Shown piece after piece: positions 44,437 to 53,381 of a DNA stretch of 64,000 nucleotides. The translations under genes were made by a program, and so were the position numbers. The notes beneath the pieces were generated by a model, which was given only the letters and a program-made list of their open reading frames with translations, had not been told where the DNA came from and did not search any database. This DNA is from Defluviibacillus sp043739385 (GTDB taxonomy: Bacteria; Pseudomonadota; Gammaproteobacteria; Burkholderiales; Burkholderiaceae_C), in assembly GCA_043739385.1 (NCBI GenBank), contig JAYUED010000027.1:62001-126000 (forward strand). Reading direction: 5' to 3'. The stretch's first letter is position 1; the number at the start of each line of letters is the position of its first letter.

Positions 44437-45495
44437 TTAATCTTTGGGCTTGAAGCGCATCGAAATAACCGGCGGGATACGACCATCCACATCACGTGGT
44501 AAGGTTTCGGTTTTTAAAATCGCATTCACCACCGCATCGTCCCACGCTTTTACGCCGCTGGATTTGGTGACGCGCGGCGTTCCCACTACGCTGCCATCAG
44601 GGGCTGTACGTACCTCAACTTCGGCTGCTGGATTGCCTGCAATGTCATCAGGGAAGACGATATTGCTTTTGATTTTGGCAGCGATTCGCCCAGCGTAGTT
44701 GGCTGATGGGCCAGATGATTTCTGCGTTGTGCCCGTAGCATTCGCATCCCCACTGGCACCAGCCATACCCATGATGCGCTGCATTTGCTTCTCGCGGCCA
44801 GCGACCTCTTCGGCCTTAGCGACAGCAGCTTTCGCTGCCTGATTCGCCTTACTGGCCTTGTCTGCTTTTTCTGCTTTCTCCGCTTTTAATATCTGTGCTT
44901 CATGCTCGTCGGCCAAGCGCTGATCTGCTTCGCGTTTTTTGGTTTTTTCAGCGAGTTTTGCTTTAGCAAGTTTTTCTTTTTCTAGAGCTTCCTCTTTGGC
45001 CTGTACCTGCTTCTCTTCATCGCGTTTCTTGATTTTGTCTAAACGCTTTTGTTCGGCAATGCGTTCAGCCTGTTGCTCCAGAGCCAAAGCCTCAGCTTTG
45101 CGTTTTTCACGTTTCTTTTCACGCTCTAACGCAATCTGGGCGTCCTTTACTTCAGCTATAGGTGCTGGAGGTAGTGGCAATGGTTGAGATGGTGCCAGCT
45201 GTTTGGGCGTTATGGGTTCGGGCGGTGGCTGAATCGGTTGCTCTGGCTCAGGGGGTTCTTGGGCTTTGGCGGCGGCCAGTGTGGGTACAGCAGACCATAG
45301 CTCGGCGTCAACTACCGGGCTTTCGACTTGCTGCTTCCACTGCACACTCAAAGCCAATGCACCGACCAGAGCCAGGTGAACCAGCAGAGCCAATAACGCA
45401 GAGGGTAAGCCACCACGGGTTGTGGGTGGCGCGAACTCCAAGCGTTGCGCCAGCGTGTGTGAGGTGGGCGGATGCTGCGTGGTTGTGGCCGTCAT
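44437..45495 (-). CDS. tolA: Cell envelope integrity protein TolA
   Basis: 352-aa protein that links the TolQR motor to the outer membrane. It has one N-terminal membrane helix (about 31-51) and a proline-rich stretch. A long charged coiled-coil of Lys/Glu/Ala-rich repeats (about 120-245) and a C-terminal TonB-like domain (about 265-352) with GTPRVTKSSGVKAWDDAVVNAI follow. It is the last gene of the ybgC-tolQ-tolR-tolA run; tolB and pal do not follow. Confidence 0.93.
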   Translation of the reverse strand: MTATTTQHPPTSHTLAQRLEFAPPTTRGGLPSALLALLVHLALVGALALSVQWKQQVESPVVDAELWSAVPTLAAAKAQEPPEPEQPIQPPPEPITPKQLAPSQPLPLPPAPIAEVKDAQIALEREKKREKRKAEALALEQQAERIAEQKRLDKIKKRDEEKQVQAKEEALEKEKLAKAKLAEKTKKREADQRLADEHEAQILKAEKAEKADKASKANQAAKAAVAKAEEVAGREKQMQRIMGMAGASGDANATGTTQKSSGPSANYAGRIAAKIKSNIVFPDDIAGNPAAEVEVRTAPDGSVVGTPRVTKSSGVKAWDDAVVNAILKTETLPRDVDGRIPPVISMRFKPKD

Positions 45496-45520
45496 AGCAG
45501 GGTGGGGCAGCCGTCAGACA

Positions 45521-45973
45521 TCAGTTGACCAACTGCACTGATAGGCCGACGCGCTGGATACCAGCGCGCTGTAGCGTATCCATAACCTTCACGACCTGCT
45601 CGTACTTTATGTTGCGGTCGGCACTGATGACGACGGCACTGTTCGAGGTATTGTTGGTATTGTCACCAGTGTTGGTCTGTCCTGACGCTTGCATTTGCTT
45701 GACTATTTGCGCCACATTTGTCAGCGTCACGGGCTTGGTGCCGTCTTTAGTCTTTAGCTCCAGCCGCTCATTTTTACCAATGATGATTTGAAATACTTGG
45801 TCGGGCTGGCGCCCTGCTTTGCCAATGCTGGGCAAGTCAATCATGCTGGGCGTGATGAGTGGCGCAGTCACCATGAAGATGATGAGCAACACCAGCATCA
45901 CGTCAATGAAGGGCACCATATTGATCTCATTGATAGTGCGGCGACCCCGACCCCGAGAGACGGTGGAAGCCAT
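45521..45973 (-). CDS. tolR: TolR (ExbD-family) proton-channel subunit
   Basis: 150-aa inner-membrane protein. A short cytoplasmic start (RGRGRRTINEINMVPFIDVMLVLLIIFMVTAP, split by the helix) has the essential membrane aspartate in FIDVMLVLLIIF. A periplasmic ExbD/TolR domain follows and has a Thr/Asn-rich insertion (about 95-115). It begins 2 bp after the tolQ stop. Confidence 0.94.
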   Translation of the reverse strand: MASTVSRGRGRRTINEINMVPFIDVMLVLLIIFMVTAPLITPSMIDLPSIGKAGRQPDQVFQIIIGKNERLELKTKDGTKPVTLTNVAQIVKQMQASGQTNTGDNTNNTSNSAVVISADRNIKYEQVVKVMDTLQRAGIQRVGLSVQLVN

Positions 45974-45975
45974 AG

Positions 45976-46695
45976 TCAGTTCCCCAATGCCGTGTTGGCC
46001 GTCGCGCCCACTGCAGGGGAGACACCACCCAGATTGCGTTGCAAAATGTTGGAGAACTCTTCAATGAAGGTCTCCAGATGGATACTGATTCGGTCAATGT
46101 CACGTGCAAACCGGTTGTAAGCCACCACTGCGGGAATGGCAGAAAACAGGCCGATGGCTGTCGCTACAAGCGCTTCTGCAATGCCAGGTGCTACCGTGGC
46201 TAGCGTGACAGTTTGCAAGCCAGCCAATCCAGTGAAGGCGTGCATGATACCCCATACTGTACCAAACAAGCCCACATAGGGTGACACCGAGCCTACAGAT
46301 GCGAGGAACGATAACTGCGACTCGATGGTGTCCATTTCGCGCTGAAAGCTTGCCCGCATGGCGCGCCGGGCACCGTCCATCAGCGTACCGACATCGTTGA
46401 TACGGCGCTCACGCAGTTTTTGAAATTCGCGCATACCACTGGCAAATATTCGCTCCATAGGCCCGGCCAATTTGGCATTTTGCGCGGCGGAGGCAAATAA
46501 ATCGTTCAAGTTAGTGCCCGACCAAAAATCACGCTCAAATTGGTCGTTGAGTTTTTTAATGCGGCCGAGCGAGAACAGTTTGCGAAAGATTGCCGCCCAG
46601 CTGGCAATGGAGACGCCCATCAGCAAAGCCATCACGGCTTGTACTACCCAGCTGGCGTGGAGCACCATCGTCAAAATAGACATGTCTTGGTTCAT
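45976..46695 (-). CDS. tolQ: TolQ (ExbB/MotA-family) proton-channel subunit
   Basis: 239-aa inner-membrane protein with three helices (about 15-38, 136-158, 170-195). The conserved pore motif VGLFGTVWGIMHAF and the LVATAIGLFSAIPAV block are present. It forms the proton channel that energises TolA during envelope constriction at division. It follows ybgC by 81 bp. Confidence 0.95.
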   Translation of the reverse strand: MNQDMSILTMVLHASWVVQAVMALLMGVSIASWAAIFRKLFSLGRIKKLNDQFERDFWSGTNLNDLFASAAQNAKLAGPMERIFASGMREFQKLRERRINDVGTLMDGARRAMRASFQREMDTIESQLSFLASVGSVSPYVGLFGTVWGIMHAFTGLAGLQTVTLATVAPGIAEALVATAIGLFSAIPAVVAYNRFARDIDRISIHLETFIEEFSNILQRNLGGVSPAVGATANTALGN

Positions 46696-46776
46696 GCGGT
46701 GTTCTTTGGGTTGTGGGTTGCGGTTATCGGGGTGGCTAAAAATAGTTAGCGGTGCGGTCAGGCTGCTTAACGGGCT

Positions 46777-47223
46777 TTAGTGCGGGCTTGTTGACGAAAG
46801 GGCCGCCAAGACTGTGGTCGGAATTCTCGCAGGCTTGAGGCTAGTGGCGTCTACCCAGCCAATGCGGATGCTTCCTTGACACAATTGATCCTTGTTCAAT
46901 AGCGAGCTTTGCATTAGGGTCAATGACACTCGGCCTACTTCTTTTAAATCGACGGTGATGCACAATAAATCGTCCAAACGGGCAGGGCGATGGTACTTAA
47001 TGCAGGTTTCACTCACCACAAACATACCACCCGTTTGATCACGCAGGCGCTGTTGTTCGATACCCAGACTGCGCAGCCACTCTGTGCGGGCGCGCTCAAA
47101 AAACTTCAGGTAATTGGCGTAAAAAACAATGCCACCTGCGTCGGTGTCTTCCCAATAGACTCGAACAGGCAGGGTGAATGCAGGCGATAACCCACTAGCA
47201 CAGGCTACGGTTTGAAGGCTCAT
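46777..47223 (-). CDS. ybgC: Tol-Pal-associated acyl-CoA thioesterase YbgC
   Basis: 148-aa hotdog-fold thioesterase. The catalytic motif DTDAGG (about 26-31) is followed by the VFYANYLKFFERARTEWL helix, typical of YbgC and 4-hydroxybenzoyl-CoA thioesterases. The protein acts on short-chain acyl-CoA or acyl-ACP and is nearly always encoded before tolQ, as here. Its ATG overlaps the stop of the aminotransferase gene (ATGA). Confidence 0.93.
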   Translation of the reverse strand: MSLQTVACASGLSPAFTLPVRVYWEDTDAGGIVFYANYLKFFERARTEWLRSLGIEQQRLRDQTGGMFVVSETCIKYHRPARLDDLLCITVDLKEVGRVSLTLMQSSLLNKDQLCQGSIRIGWVDATSLKPARIPTTVLAALSSTSPH

Positions 47224-48407
47224 GCCAGCAACATTCCTTGCAGCCGCCGTACTGATTCTTGCAACTGAGGCATGCTGTTGGCGGTAGAAAAGCGTACAAA
47301 ATTTTCCATACCTGCCACGCCAAAATCTCGGCCTGGCGTAAGCGCCACATGGGCGTGTTGCATTACTTCGAAGGCAAAATCCCAGCTGTCTTTGATGCCT
47401 AGTTTGCTACAAACTTCAGAGCAATCAGCCCAGGCATAAAAGGCACCATCAGGCATTACAGGTACTTTCAGACCCATGGCTTGCAGCGCAGGAATAAAGT
47501 AATCTCGCCGGGCTTTGAATTCAGCACGGCGGCGCTCGTATTCCGCCAAACTTTCACTCTCAAAGCAGGCCAGTGCGGCGTGTTGGGCAATCGTACTGGG
47601 GCAGATAAACAGGTTTTGCGCAATGCGCTCAATCACGGGCACCAGCGCTTCAGGTACCACTAGCCAGCCCAGACGCCAGCCTGTCATATTGAAGTATTTA
47701 GAGAAACTGTTGATGCTGATGATGTTTTCGTCTATTCCTAAGGCACTTTGACCAAAGGCATCATCGTGGCTTAGCCCTAGGTAAATCTCATCAATCAGCG
47801 TGATACCGCCCCTGCGTGTCACGACCTCGTGGATACGCCTCAACTCCTCAGGATGAATGGAGGCGCCTGTTGGATTGCTGGGGGACGCAAGCAGTACGCC
47901 ACGGGTTTGCGGCGTCCAAGCTGCCTCTACCTTGTTGGCGCTAAGCTGGTAGCGCTCGGCTGCTGTAGTGGTGATTAACACCGCTCGCCCCTCCGCCGCA
48001 CCAACAAAATGCCTATTGCAAGGGTAGCTGGGGTCTGGCATCAACACCTCGTCGCCCGCCTCAATCAATGCCAAGCACGCCAATTGCAGCGCCGCAGACG
48101 CCCCCGCAGTGACGACGATACGGCTGGCCGGCACAGTTAAGTTAAAGCGGCTGGCGTACCACCCACTGATACGCTCGCGCAAAGCTTCCAGCCCTGTGGC
48201 CTGGGTGTATTGGGTGTGGCCATGGTGGATGGCCTTGGCCGCGGCCTCTTGCACCAGTGGTGGTGCAGTGAAGTCGGGCTCACCAATATTCAGATAAATC
48301 ATCGGCTCAGCCGTGTCACGAAGAGTGTGACCCAGGCGCTGGGCCGCTTTGGCGACTTCCATGACATAAAACGGCTCAATGCGCTCTGCGCGGGCAGCAA
48401 TTCTCAC
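47220..48407 (-). CDS. PLP-dependent aminotransferase (class I/II)
   Basis: 395-aa cytoplasmic aminotransferase of the aspartate aminotransferase fold. Conserved features are the LNIGEPDFTAPP start, AGASAALQL, PSNPTGA, DEIYLGL and the PLP lysine K237 in SFSKYFNMTGWRLGW. The C-terminal arginine is in NFVRFS. The specific amino acid cannot be inferred; alanine or aspartate types are both possible. It sits between nusB and ybgC and is translationally coupled to ybgC. Confidence 0.88.
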   Translation of the reverse strand: MRIAARAERIEPFYVMEVAKAAQRLGHTLRDTAEPMIYLNIGEPDFTAPPLVQEAAAKAIHHGHTQYTQATGLEALRERISGWYASRFNLTVPASRIVVTAGASAALQLACLALIEAGDEVLMPDPSYPCNRHFVGAAEGRAVLITTTAAERYQLSANKVEAAWTPQTRGVLLASPSNPTGASIHPEELRRIHEVVTRRGGITLIDEIYLGLSHDDAFGQSALGIDENIISINSFSKYFNMTGWRLGWLVVPEALVPVIERIAQNLFICPSTIAQHAALACFESESLAEYERRRAEFKARRDYFIPALQAMGLKVPVMPDGAFYAWADCSEVCSKLGIKDSWDFAFEVMQHAHVALTPGRDFGVAGMENFVRFSTANSMPQLQESVRRLQGMLLA

Positions 48408-48451
48408 TAGGTAGATCTCACAATGCAGGCATCAAAGTTCAGATTTCAAGC

Positions 48452-49105
48452 TCATGTCTCAGAGGGCTTGGCGTAGGTAACCGTAGGGGTCACGGCGCTT
48501 GGCGCTGCGTTTTTGAGCGCCATGGATGTTGGACGTGGTTTGGCTCTGCCATTGCCTTTGTCCGCGGCCACCTCTTGCGCGCGCAGCGTGGGCGCGAGTC
48601 CATTCAACACGGCGTTCACGTACTTGTGACCATCCGTGCCGCCAAATTCTTTGGCCAGTTCAATGTATTCGTTGAGAACCACGCGCCAAGGCACATCCAA
48701 GCAGTGCTGGAACTCATACGCGCCCAGCCACATCACACTGTGCTCAATAGGGGAGATTTCAGCCATCTTGCGGTCGAGGAGCGGCAAGATCATTGCGTCC
48801 AAGGCTTCTGCATTGTCAATACAGCCATGCAGTAAGGCGTTGTAATGGGCTGCATCGGCCTTGTGAAACCCAGCTAAATCACGTGTGAAATGGTCAATTT
48901 CTGTTGCTTCGTTCTTACCAACCAAGTGCTGGTACAGCGCTTGTAAAGCGAATTCGCGAGCACGGGTACGGTTAGATTTGGATGCTGCTTTGCGGGCTCC
49001 AGTGCTGGTTGTACTTGTGCGAGATGCCTTAGGGGGCATACCCGTCACTTCCTTTACTTGCGACATGTCGGGCAGGCTGTCTGAGTTTGTTACTCCGGTG
49101 CTCAT
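48452..49105 (-). CDS. nusB: Transcription antitermination factor NusB
   Basis: 217-aa RNA-binding protein that, with NusE, binds boxA in rRNA leaders. The core is at about residues 45-180 (RAREFALQALYQHLVG, then FGGTDGHKYVNAVLNGLA). At 217 aa it is much longer than E. coli NusB (139). The extra parts are a Ser/Thr-rich N-terminus of about 40 residues and a low-complexity C-terminal tail. Its start overlaps the ribH stop (ATGA), the usual ribH-nusB coupling. Confidence 0.95.
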   Translation of the reverse strand: MSTGVTNSDSLPDMSQVKEVTGMPPKASRTSTTSTGARKAASKSNRTRAREFALQALYQHLVGKNEATEIDHFTRDLAGFHKADAAHYNALLHGCIDNAEALDAMILPLLDRKMAEISPIEHSVMWLGAYEFQHCLDVPWRVVLNEYIELAKEFGGTDGHKYVNAVLNGLAPTLRAQEVAADKGNGRAKPRPTSMALKNAAPSAVTPTVTYAKPSET

Positions 49106-49578
49106 GACAACGATTCCAGTAAATTCGCCATTTCAACGGCCACGCGGGCGGCGTCAGCGCCTTTTTCGGTTTGGCGGGCCAGAGCCTGCCCCACGGTATC
49201 CGTGGTTAATACGGCATTCGCAATGGGTAACTGGAAATCCAAGCCGACGCGGGTGATGCCAGCTGCCGATTCGTTGGCGACCAACTCAAAATGGTAGGTT
49301 TCGCCTCGGATGATGCACCCCAGTGCGATCAAGGCATCAAACTTGTCGCTCTCGGCCAAGGCTTGTAAAGCGACTGGAATTTCCAGTGCACCGGGCACCT
49401 GCACCAAGCGGATATGCTTTTCCAGTACACCTAAAGCGATTAACTCGGCCTTGCAGGCACGGGCTAGCGCGTCGGTAATGCTGTCGTTAAACCTGGCTTG
49501 TACGATGCCGATGTGGAGCTTGTGGCCGTCGAGTTTGTGGTCTTCGGAACTGAGCGTTCCTTTGTCTGCGCCGAACAT
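49102..49578 (-). CDS. ribH: 6,7-dimethyl-8-ribityllumazine synthase
   Basis: 158-aa enzyme (E. coli 156) that condenses the pyrimidine and the butanone phosphate in the penultimate step of riboflavin synthesis. Family features are GIVQARFN near 23-30, the VPGALEIPVAL block and the GCIIRGETYHFELV segment. It follows ribBA by 134 bp with no visible riboswitch and is coupled to nusB. Confidence 0.96.
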   Translation of the reverse strand: MFGADKGTLSSEDHKLDGHKLHIGIVQARFNDSITDALARACKAELIALGVLEKHIRLVQVPGALEIPVALQALAESDKFDALIALGCIIRGETYHFELVANESAAGITRVGLDFQLPIANAVLTTDTVGQALARQTEKGADAARVAVEMANLLESLS

Positions 49579-49712
49579 GGTGGTATCCCTGTAAAAAATG
49601 GAGTGAATGAAGCTACTGCGAAGGCCTGTAGTGCGGACGCAGCAGATTTGGCGGGAAGGTGAGGGTGTTCAGTGCCAAGGTCCCACCGTTAATGCGGTTG
49701 CTTGCGGTTTCT

Positions 49713-50864
49713 TTAACCCGCTATCGCCAGTGGTGCGCCTTTAGGCAGGTAGCCAATAATTTCCAGGCCGTAGCCCGTCATGCTTGGCATGCGGCGCGGG
49801 TTTCCCATAAGGGTCATTTTATGCACGCCGCACGCAAGCAGAATTTGTGCACCTATGCCGTAGGTGCGTAAGTCCACGCGTCCTCGTTCTGGCGCTTGGG
49901 CAGCGCGGGCTATGCCTGCAAACTGGGCGAGCAATTGATCCGCACTTTCACCGCAATTGAGAAGTACAGCCACGCCTTTACCCTCCAAGGCGATACGTGC
50001 CAAACTTTCGTCCAGGCCCCAGGAATGCATGGCTCGCCCCACTTCCAGCGTGTCGAGAATTGACAGTGGCTCATGTACACGGGCCATCACGGTTTCATGC
50101 GGCTGCCATGCGCCTTTGACCAGCGCCAAATGCACGCCTTGGCTAGGTTGGTCACGGAAAGCGTGGGCTGTAAATTCACCGTGCGCGGTAAGCAATACTC
50201 GTTCGCCGATTTTTTCTATTAGCGAATCGTTGCGGCTGCGGTGCGCAATGAGGTCTGCAATAGTGCCAATTTTCAAACCATGCGTGGCTGCAAAAATTTG
50301 TAAATCAGGTAACCGCGCCATCGTGCCATCGTCCTTCATAATTTCGCAAATCACCGCACTGGGCGAGCAACCTGCCATGGTGGCTAAGTCACAACCTGCC
50401 TCGGTATGGCCCGCCCGCATAAGCACGCCACCATCCACCGCTTGCAGCGGGAAGATATGACCGGGTTGCACCAAGTCGTCCGCTTGGGCATTGGCAGCCA
50501 CAGCGGCTTGCACAGTGCGCGCACGGTCAGCCGCCGAAATGCCAGTGGTGACACCTTCAGCAGCTTCAATCGACACGGTGAAGGCGGTTGAATGCTTGGT
50601 GCCGTTGCGTGTGGCCATAGGAGGTAGGCGCAGAGTTTCGCAGCGTTCCCGGGTAAGCGTGAGGCAAATCAGACCCCGGCCATAGCGCGCCATGAAGTTG
50701 ATGCCGTCAGCCGTTACGTGGTCAGCTGCGAGCACCAAATCGCCTTCATTCTCACGGTCTTCTTCATCCACCAGAATGACAATACGGCCTGCTCGCATCT
50801 CAGCAATGATGTCTTCGACAGGGGAGATGGGCACCAATGTAGCTTTATGTTCAGAGTCTCTCAT
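49713..50864 (-). CDS. ribB: 3,4-dihydroxy-2-butanone-4-phosphate synthase with a degenerate GTP cyclohydrolase II domain
   Basis: 383-aa fusion. The N-terminal half (about 10-215) is an intact RibB domain, with VDEEDRENEGDLVLAA and the RAGHTEAGCDLA block. The C-terminal half has the GTP cyclohydrolase II fold, but the zinc-cysteine motif (C-x10-C-x-C) is absent, replaced by a stretch including EPLSILDTLE. This is the RibBX-type hybrid reported in proteobacteria, and a true RibA should be encoded elsewhere. The stop of ribE overlaps its start. Confidence 0.9.
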   Translation of the reverse strand: MRDSEHKATLVPISPVEDIIAEMRAGRIVILVDEEDRENEGDLVLAADHVTADGINFMARYGRGLICLTLTRERCETLRLPPMATRNGTKHSTAFTVSIEAAEGVTTGISAADRARTVQAAVAANAQADDLVQPGHIFPLQAVDGGVLMRAGHTEAGCDLATMAGCSPSAVICEIMKDDGTMARLPDLQIFAATHGLKIGTIADLIAHRSRNDSLIEKIGERVLLTAHGEFTAHAFRDQPSQGVHLALVKGAWQPHETVMARVHEPLSILDTLEVGRAMHSWGLDESLARIALEGKGVAVLLNCGESADQLLAQFAGIARAAQAPERGRVDLRTYGIGAQILLACGVHKMTLMGNPRRMPSMTGYGLEIIGYLPKGAPLAIAG

Positions 50865-51553
50865 AGGGGTCCTTTCAGCAAGGTCGGGTTAGCGCTTAGC
50901 ATGCGTTCCACATACCGTGCGATCAAATCAATTTCCAAATTCACATACGCACCCTGGACCAGCACACGTAAAGCGGTGTTTTGCACTGTATGTGGGATCA
51001 AATTGATGCTGATTTCGCAGCCTGTCAAACCTGCTGGTTGGCTTGCTCCTCCATCAGAGAGCACACCATCGTTAACCTCGTTCACTGTGAGACTTACGCC
51101 GTTGACTGTGACTGAACCTTTGTAAGCCAGAAATTTAGCAAGGCTAGCAGGGGCTAGGATCCGCAGTTCCCAGCTTTCGCCTACCTGCGAAAAGTAGCTG
51201 ACCTGACCAATGCCATCCACATGGCCTGAAACGATATGGCCGCCCAAGCGGTCATGGGCGCAAAGCGCTTTTTCCAGGTTGACAGGTGTAGGGTTTTCGG
51301 AGCCTGTCTCAGCCAGACCGGTAGTTTTGTCCAGCGATTCAACAGATATATCGATTGTGAACTGCGACTGGCCCAAGTCCAAGCTTGTGACAGTCATGCA
51401 GGCACCATTGATCGCAATGCTGTCGCCTAAGCCGACATCGGTAAGGTAGTCTGGCGGTGTTTCTATGGTTAGCCGCTTGCCATGGTGAACTGATTCACCA
51501 AGGGGATGTGCGGCGATGATGTGCCCGACGGCAGTGATGATTCCTGTAAACAT
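50861..51553 (-). CDS. ribE: Riboflavin synthase alpha subunit
   Basis: 230-aa enzyme that dismutates two ribityllumazines into riboflavin. It has two similar lumazine-binding domains. The first begins MFTGIITAVGHI; the second begins near residue 110 with GHIVSGHVDGIG. It is somewhat longer than E. coli RibE (213). Its stop overlaps the ribBA start (ATGA). Confidence 0.95.
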   Translation of the reverse strand: MFTGIITAVGHIIAAHPLGESVHHGKRLTIETPPDYLTDVGLGDSIAINGACMTVTSLDLGQSQFTIDISVESLDKTTGLAETGSENPTPVNLEKALCAHDRLGGHIVSGHVDGIGQVSYFSQVGESWELRILAPASLAKFLAYKGSVTVNGVSLTVNEVNDGVLSDGGASQPAGLTGCEISINLIPHTVQNTALRVLVQGAYVNLEIDLIARYVERMLSANPTLLKGPL

Positions 51554-51638
51554 CCCCGTATTTTCGCAGGGATTGGCGGCGGTGGCTGTCGTGATGGCGA
51601 AAGACGTGTGAGTCTTCTGCTTTTTCAGCCCTTTCTGA

Positions 51639-52763
51639 TTAAAACTGATCGCGTCCAGCTACCCGCGCCAACACACGTAAATCGGGGCCACAGGGCTCTG
51701 CTGATTTGAATTCCAAAGTCAGCGCATCAGACAGTTGAGCCAGCGGGCCAAAAGCGGCCATACCGAGGCCTTGCCCCATAATTTTGGGGGCAAGGTAGAC
51801 CAAAAACTCGTCCACTAAGCCTTCCCAAACCAGAGACCCATTGAGCTTTTCCCCAGCTTCAACGTGCAGTTCATTCACCTCGCGGCGGGCCAAATCACGC
51901 AACATTGCTGACAGATCAACTTTAGGCTGCGCGCCGGGCCGACTCACTGGCCCCGGCAGATAGAGTACCGTGGCGCCTTGGGCCTCTAGGGCAGATTTTC
52001 TAGCATCATTTGGAACTGCAGCGTATATAAATACTGCACGTCCAGCTATGAAGAGAGGAGCGTCAAGAGGCGTCTCCAGCATGCTGTCTACGATCACCAA
52101 GTGCGGCTGGCGTGGTGTATCCACCAGTCGCACATCCAGGCGGGGTTGATCTTGCCGCACGGTACCTATACCTGTTAGTACAGCGCAGGCGCGGGCACGC
52201 CACGCATGGCCGTCGGTGCGGGAATCCAGGCCGGTTATCCACTGACTGCGGCCATCGGGCAGGGCGGTCTTACCGTCCAGAGTCGCCGCTATCTTCATGC
52301 GAACCCAAGGCGTTTTACGCACCATACGGCTGAAAAATCCAATATTGAGTTCACGGGATTCCGTGGCGCCAGAGCCGATTTCCACGTTCACGCCCGCAGC
52401 GCGCAGGCGAGCGAAACCAAGACCTGCAACCAAGGGGTTTGGATCGGCGATGGCCGCGACCACTTTTCGGATACCTGCAGTGATAAGTGCATCACAACAT
52501 GGGCCAGTACGGCCTTGGTGGGCACAAGGTTCTAAGGTTACGTAGGCGGTCGCACCCTCAACAGTGTTACCTTTTTCTGCAGCATCGCGCAGCGCCATCA
52601 CTTCAGCGTGGGGGCCGCCTGCGCGCTGGGTGTGGCCTTGCCCTAAGATTTGACCTTGTGCATCGGTGATAACGCAGCCGACGCGGGGGTTGGGCTGTGA
52701 GAGACGCACTGCGTTTTGCGCTATAGCGCACGCAAGGGTCATTGGGGAGGGTAGGATTTCCAT
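51639..52763 (-). CDS. ribD: Bifunctional deaminase/reductase RibD
   Basis: 374-aa enzyme for the second and third steps of the pathway. The N-terminal deaminase has zinc ligands in HAEVMAL and EPCAHQGRTGPCCD. The C-terminal reductase has KIAATLDGKTALPDGRSQWITG. It starts with the ATG at 52763; a TTG lies directly before it. It is the first gene of ribD-ribE-ribBA-ribH-nusB. Only about 16 bp separate it from the fimT stop, so there is no room for an FMN riboswitch. Confidence 0.95.
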   Translation of the reverse strand: MEILPSPMTLACAIAQNAVRLSQPNPRVGCVITDAQGQILGQGHTQRAGGPHAEVMALRDAAEKGNTVEGATAYVTLEPCAHQGRTGPCCDALITAGIRKVVAAIADPNPLVAGLGFARLRAAGVNVEIGSGATESRELNIGFFSRMVRKTPWVRMKIAATLDGKTALPDGRSQWITGLDSRTDGHAWRARACAVLTGIGTVRQDQPRLDVRLVDTPRQPHLVIVDSMLETPLDAPLFIAGRAVFIYAAVPNDARKSALEAQGATVLYLPGPVSRPGAQPKVDLSAMLRDLARREVNELHVEAGEKLNGSLVWEGLVDEFLVYLAPKIMGQGLGMAAFGPLAQLSDALTLEFKSAEPCGPDLRVLARVAGRDQF

Positions 52764-52778
52764 CAAGGTGCTAACGGC

Positions 52779-53381
52779 CTATTCTGACCCCGCTGCCGAA
52801 CAAGTACTGTCGGTAGCGCTAGCGGGTGTACAGGTGCGTGCCCGTCCCGTCAGACTTATCATGATGCGCCGAGTTTGTGCGAATACGTCGCTACCTGTTG
52901 TATCAGTGCGCACCAAATTCAATGTCAATGCCCCAAATCCACCTGCCTTGATTTTTGGGTAGCCCGAGGCATCAAACATGATGTAAGGGGGCGTAGCTTG
53001 CGCAGTATTGGTGCCTGTCACATTGAAATAATTGGGTAGCGCATTTTGCGTCGATACGGTGGTGTCGGTAGAACCGTCATAAGCTTGCGTTCTGTTTTTA
53101 TCCACAAAAACTACCCAACCGGTATTCCAATCCGTGCCATTGTTGGTCGGGACCACCATGGCATTCATGCCGCGCTTCATCGCTTCGCCGCGTGCGGCAT
53201 TGATGGCCGATAGAAGGTTATTCGTGGCAGAGGTTAGTTCTGCATTGCGCTTGAAAGTGACCATGCTGGGGACTGCGACCATCAACAAAATAGCGGCAAT
53301 TGCTACCGTAACCATCAGCTCGATTAGCGTAAAACCTTTGCTGATGGCACTGGTAACGTTGGTGTTCAAAGCTTGTCTCAT
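52779..53381 (-). CDS. GspH/FimT-family pseudopilin
   Basis: 200-aa minor pilin. The prepilin cleavage site is G16|F17 in SKGFTLIELMVTVAIA, with E21 the conserved Glu5 of the mature form. The C-terminus has the GspH/FimT pattern. The ATG at 53381 overlaps the pilE stop (ATGA), and this is the last gene of the minor pilin operon. Confidence 0.9.
   Translation of the reverse strand: MRQALNTNVTSAISKGFTLIELMVTVAIAAILLMVAVPSMVTFKRNAELTSATNNLLSAINAARGEAMKRGMNAMVVPTNNGTDWNTGWVVFVDKNRTQAYDGSTDTTVSTQNALPNYFNVTGTNTAQATPPYIMFDASGYPKIKAGGFGALTLNLVRTDTTGSDVFAQTRRIMISLTGRARTCTPASATDSTCSAAGSE

Noticed and set aside
52764..52790. FMN riboswitch upstream of the riboflavin genes
   Set aside because: Only about 16 bp separate ribD from the pilin operon, and no RFN-like conserved blocks are visible here or in the ribBA-ribH gap.
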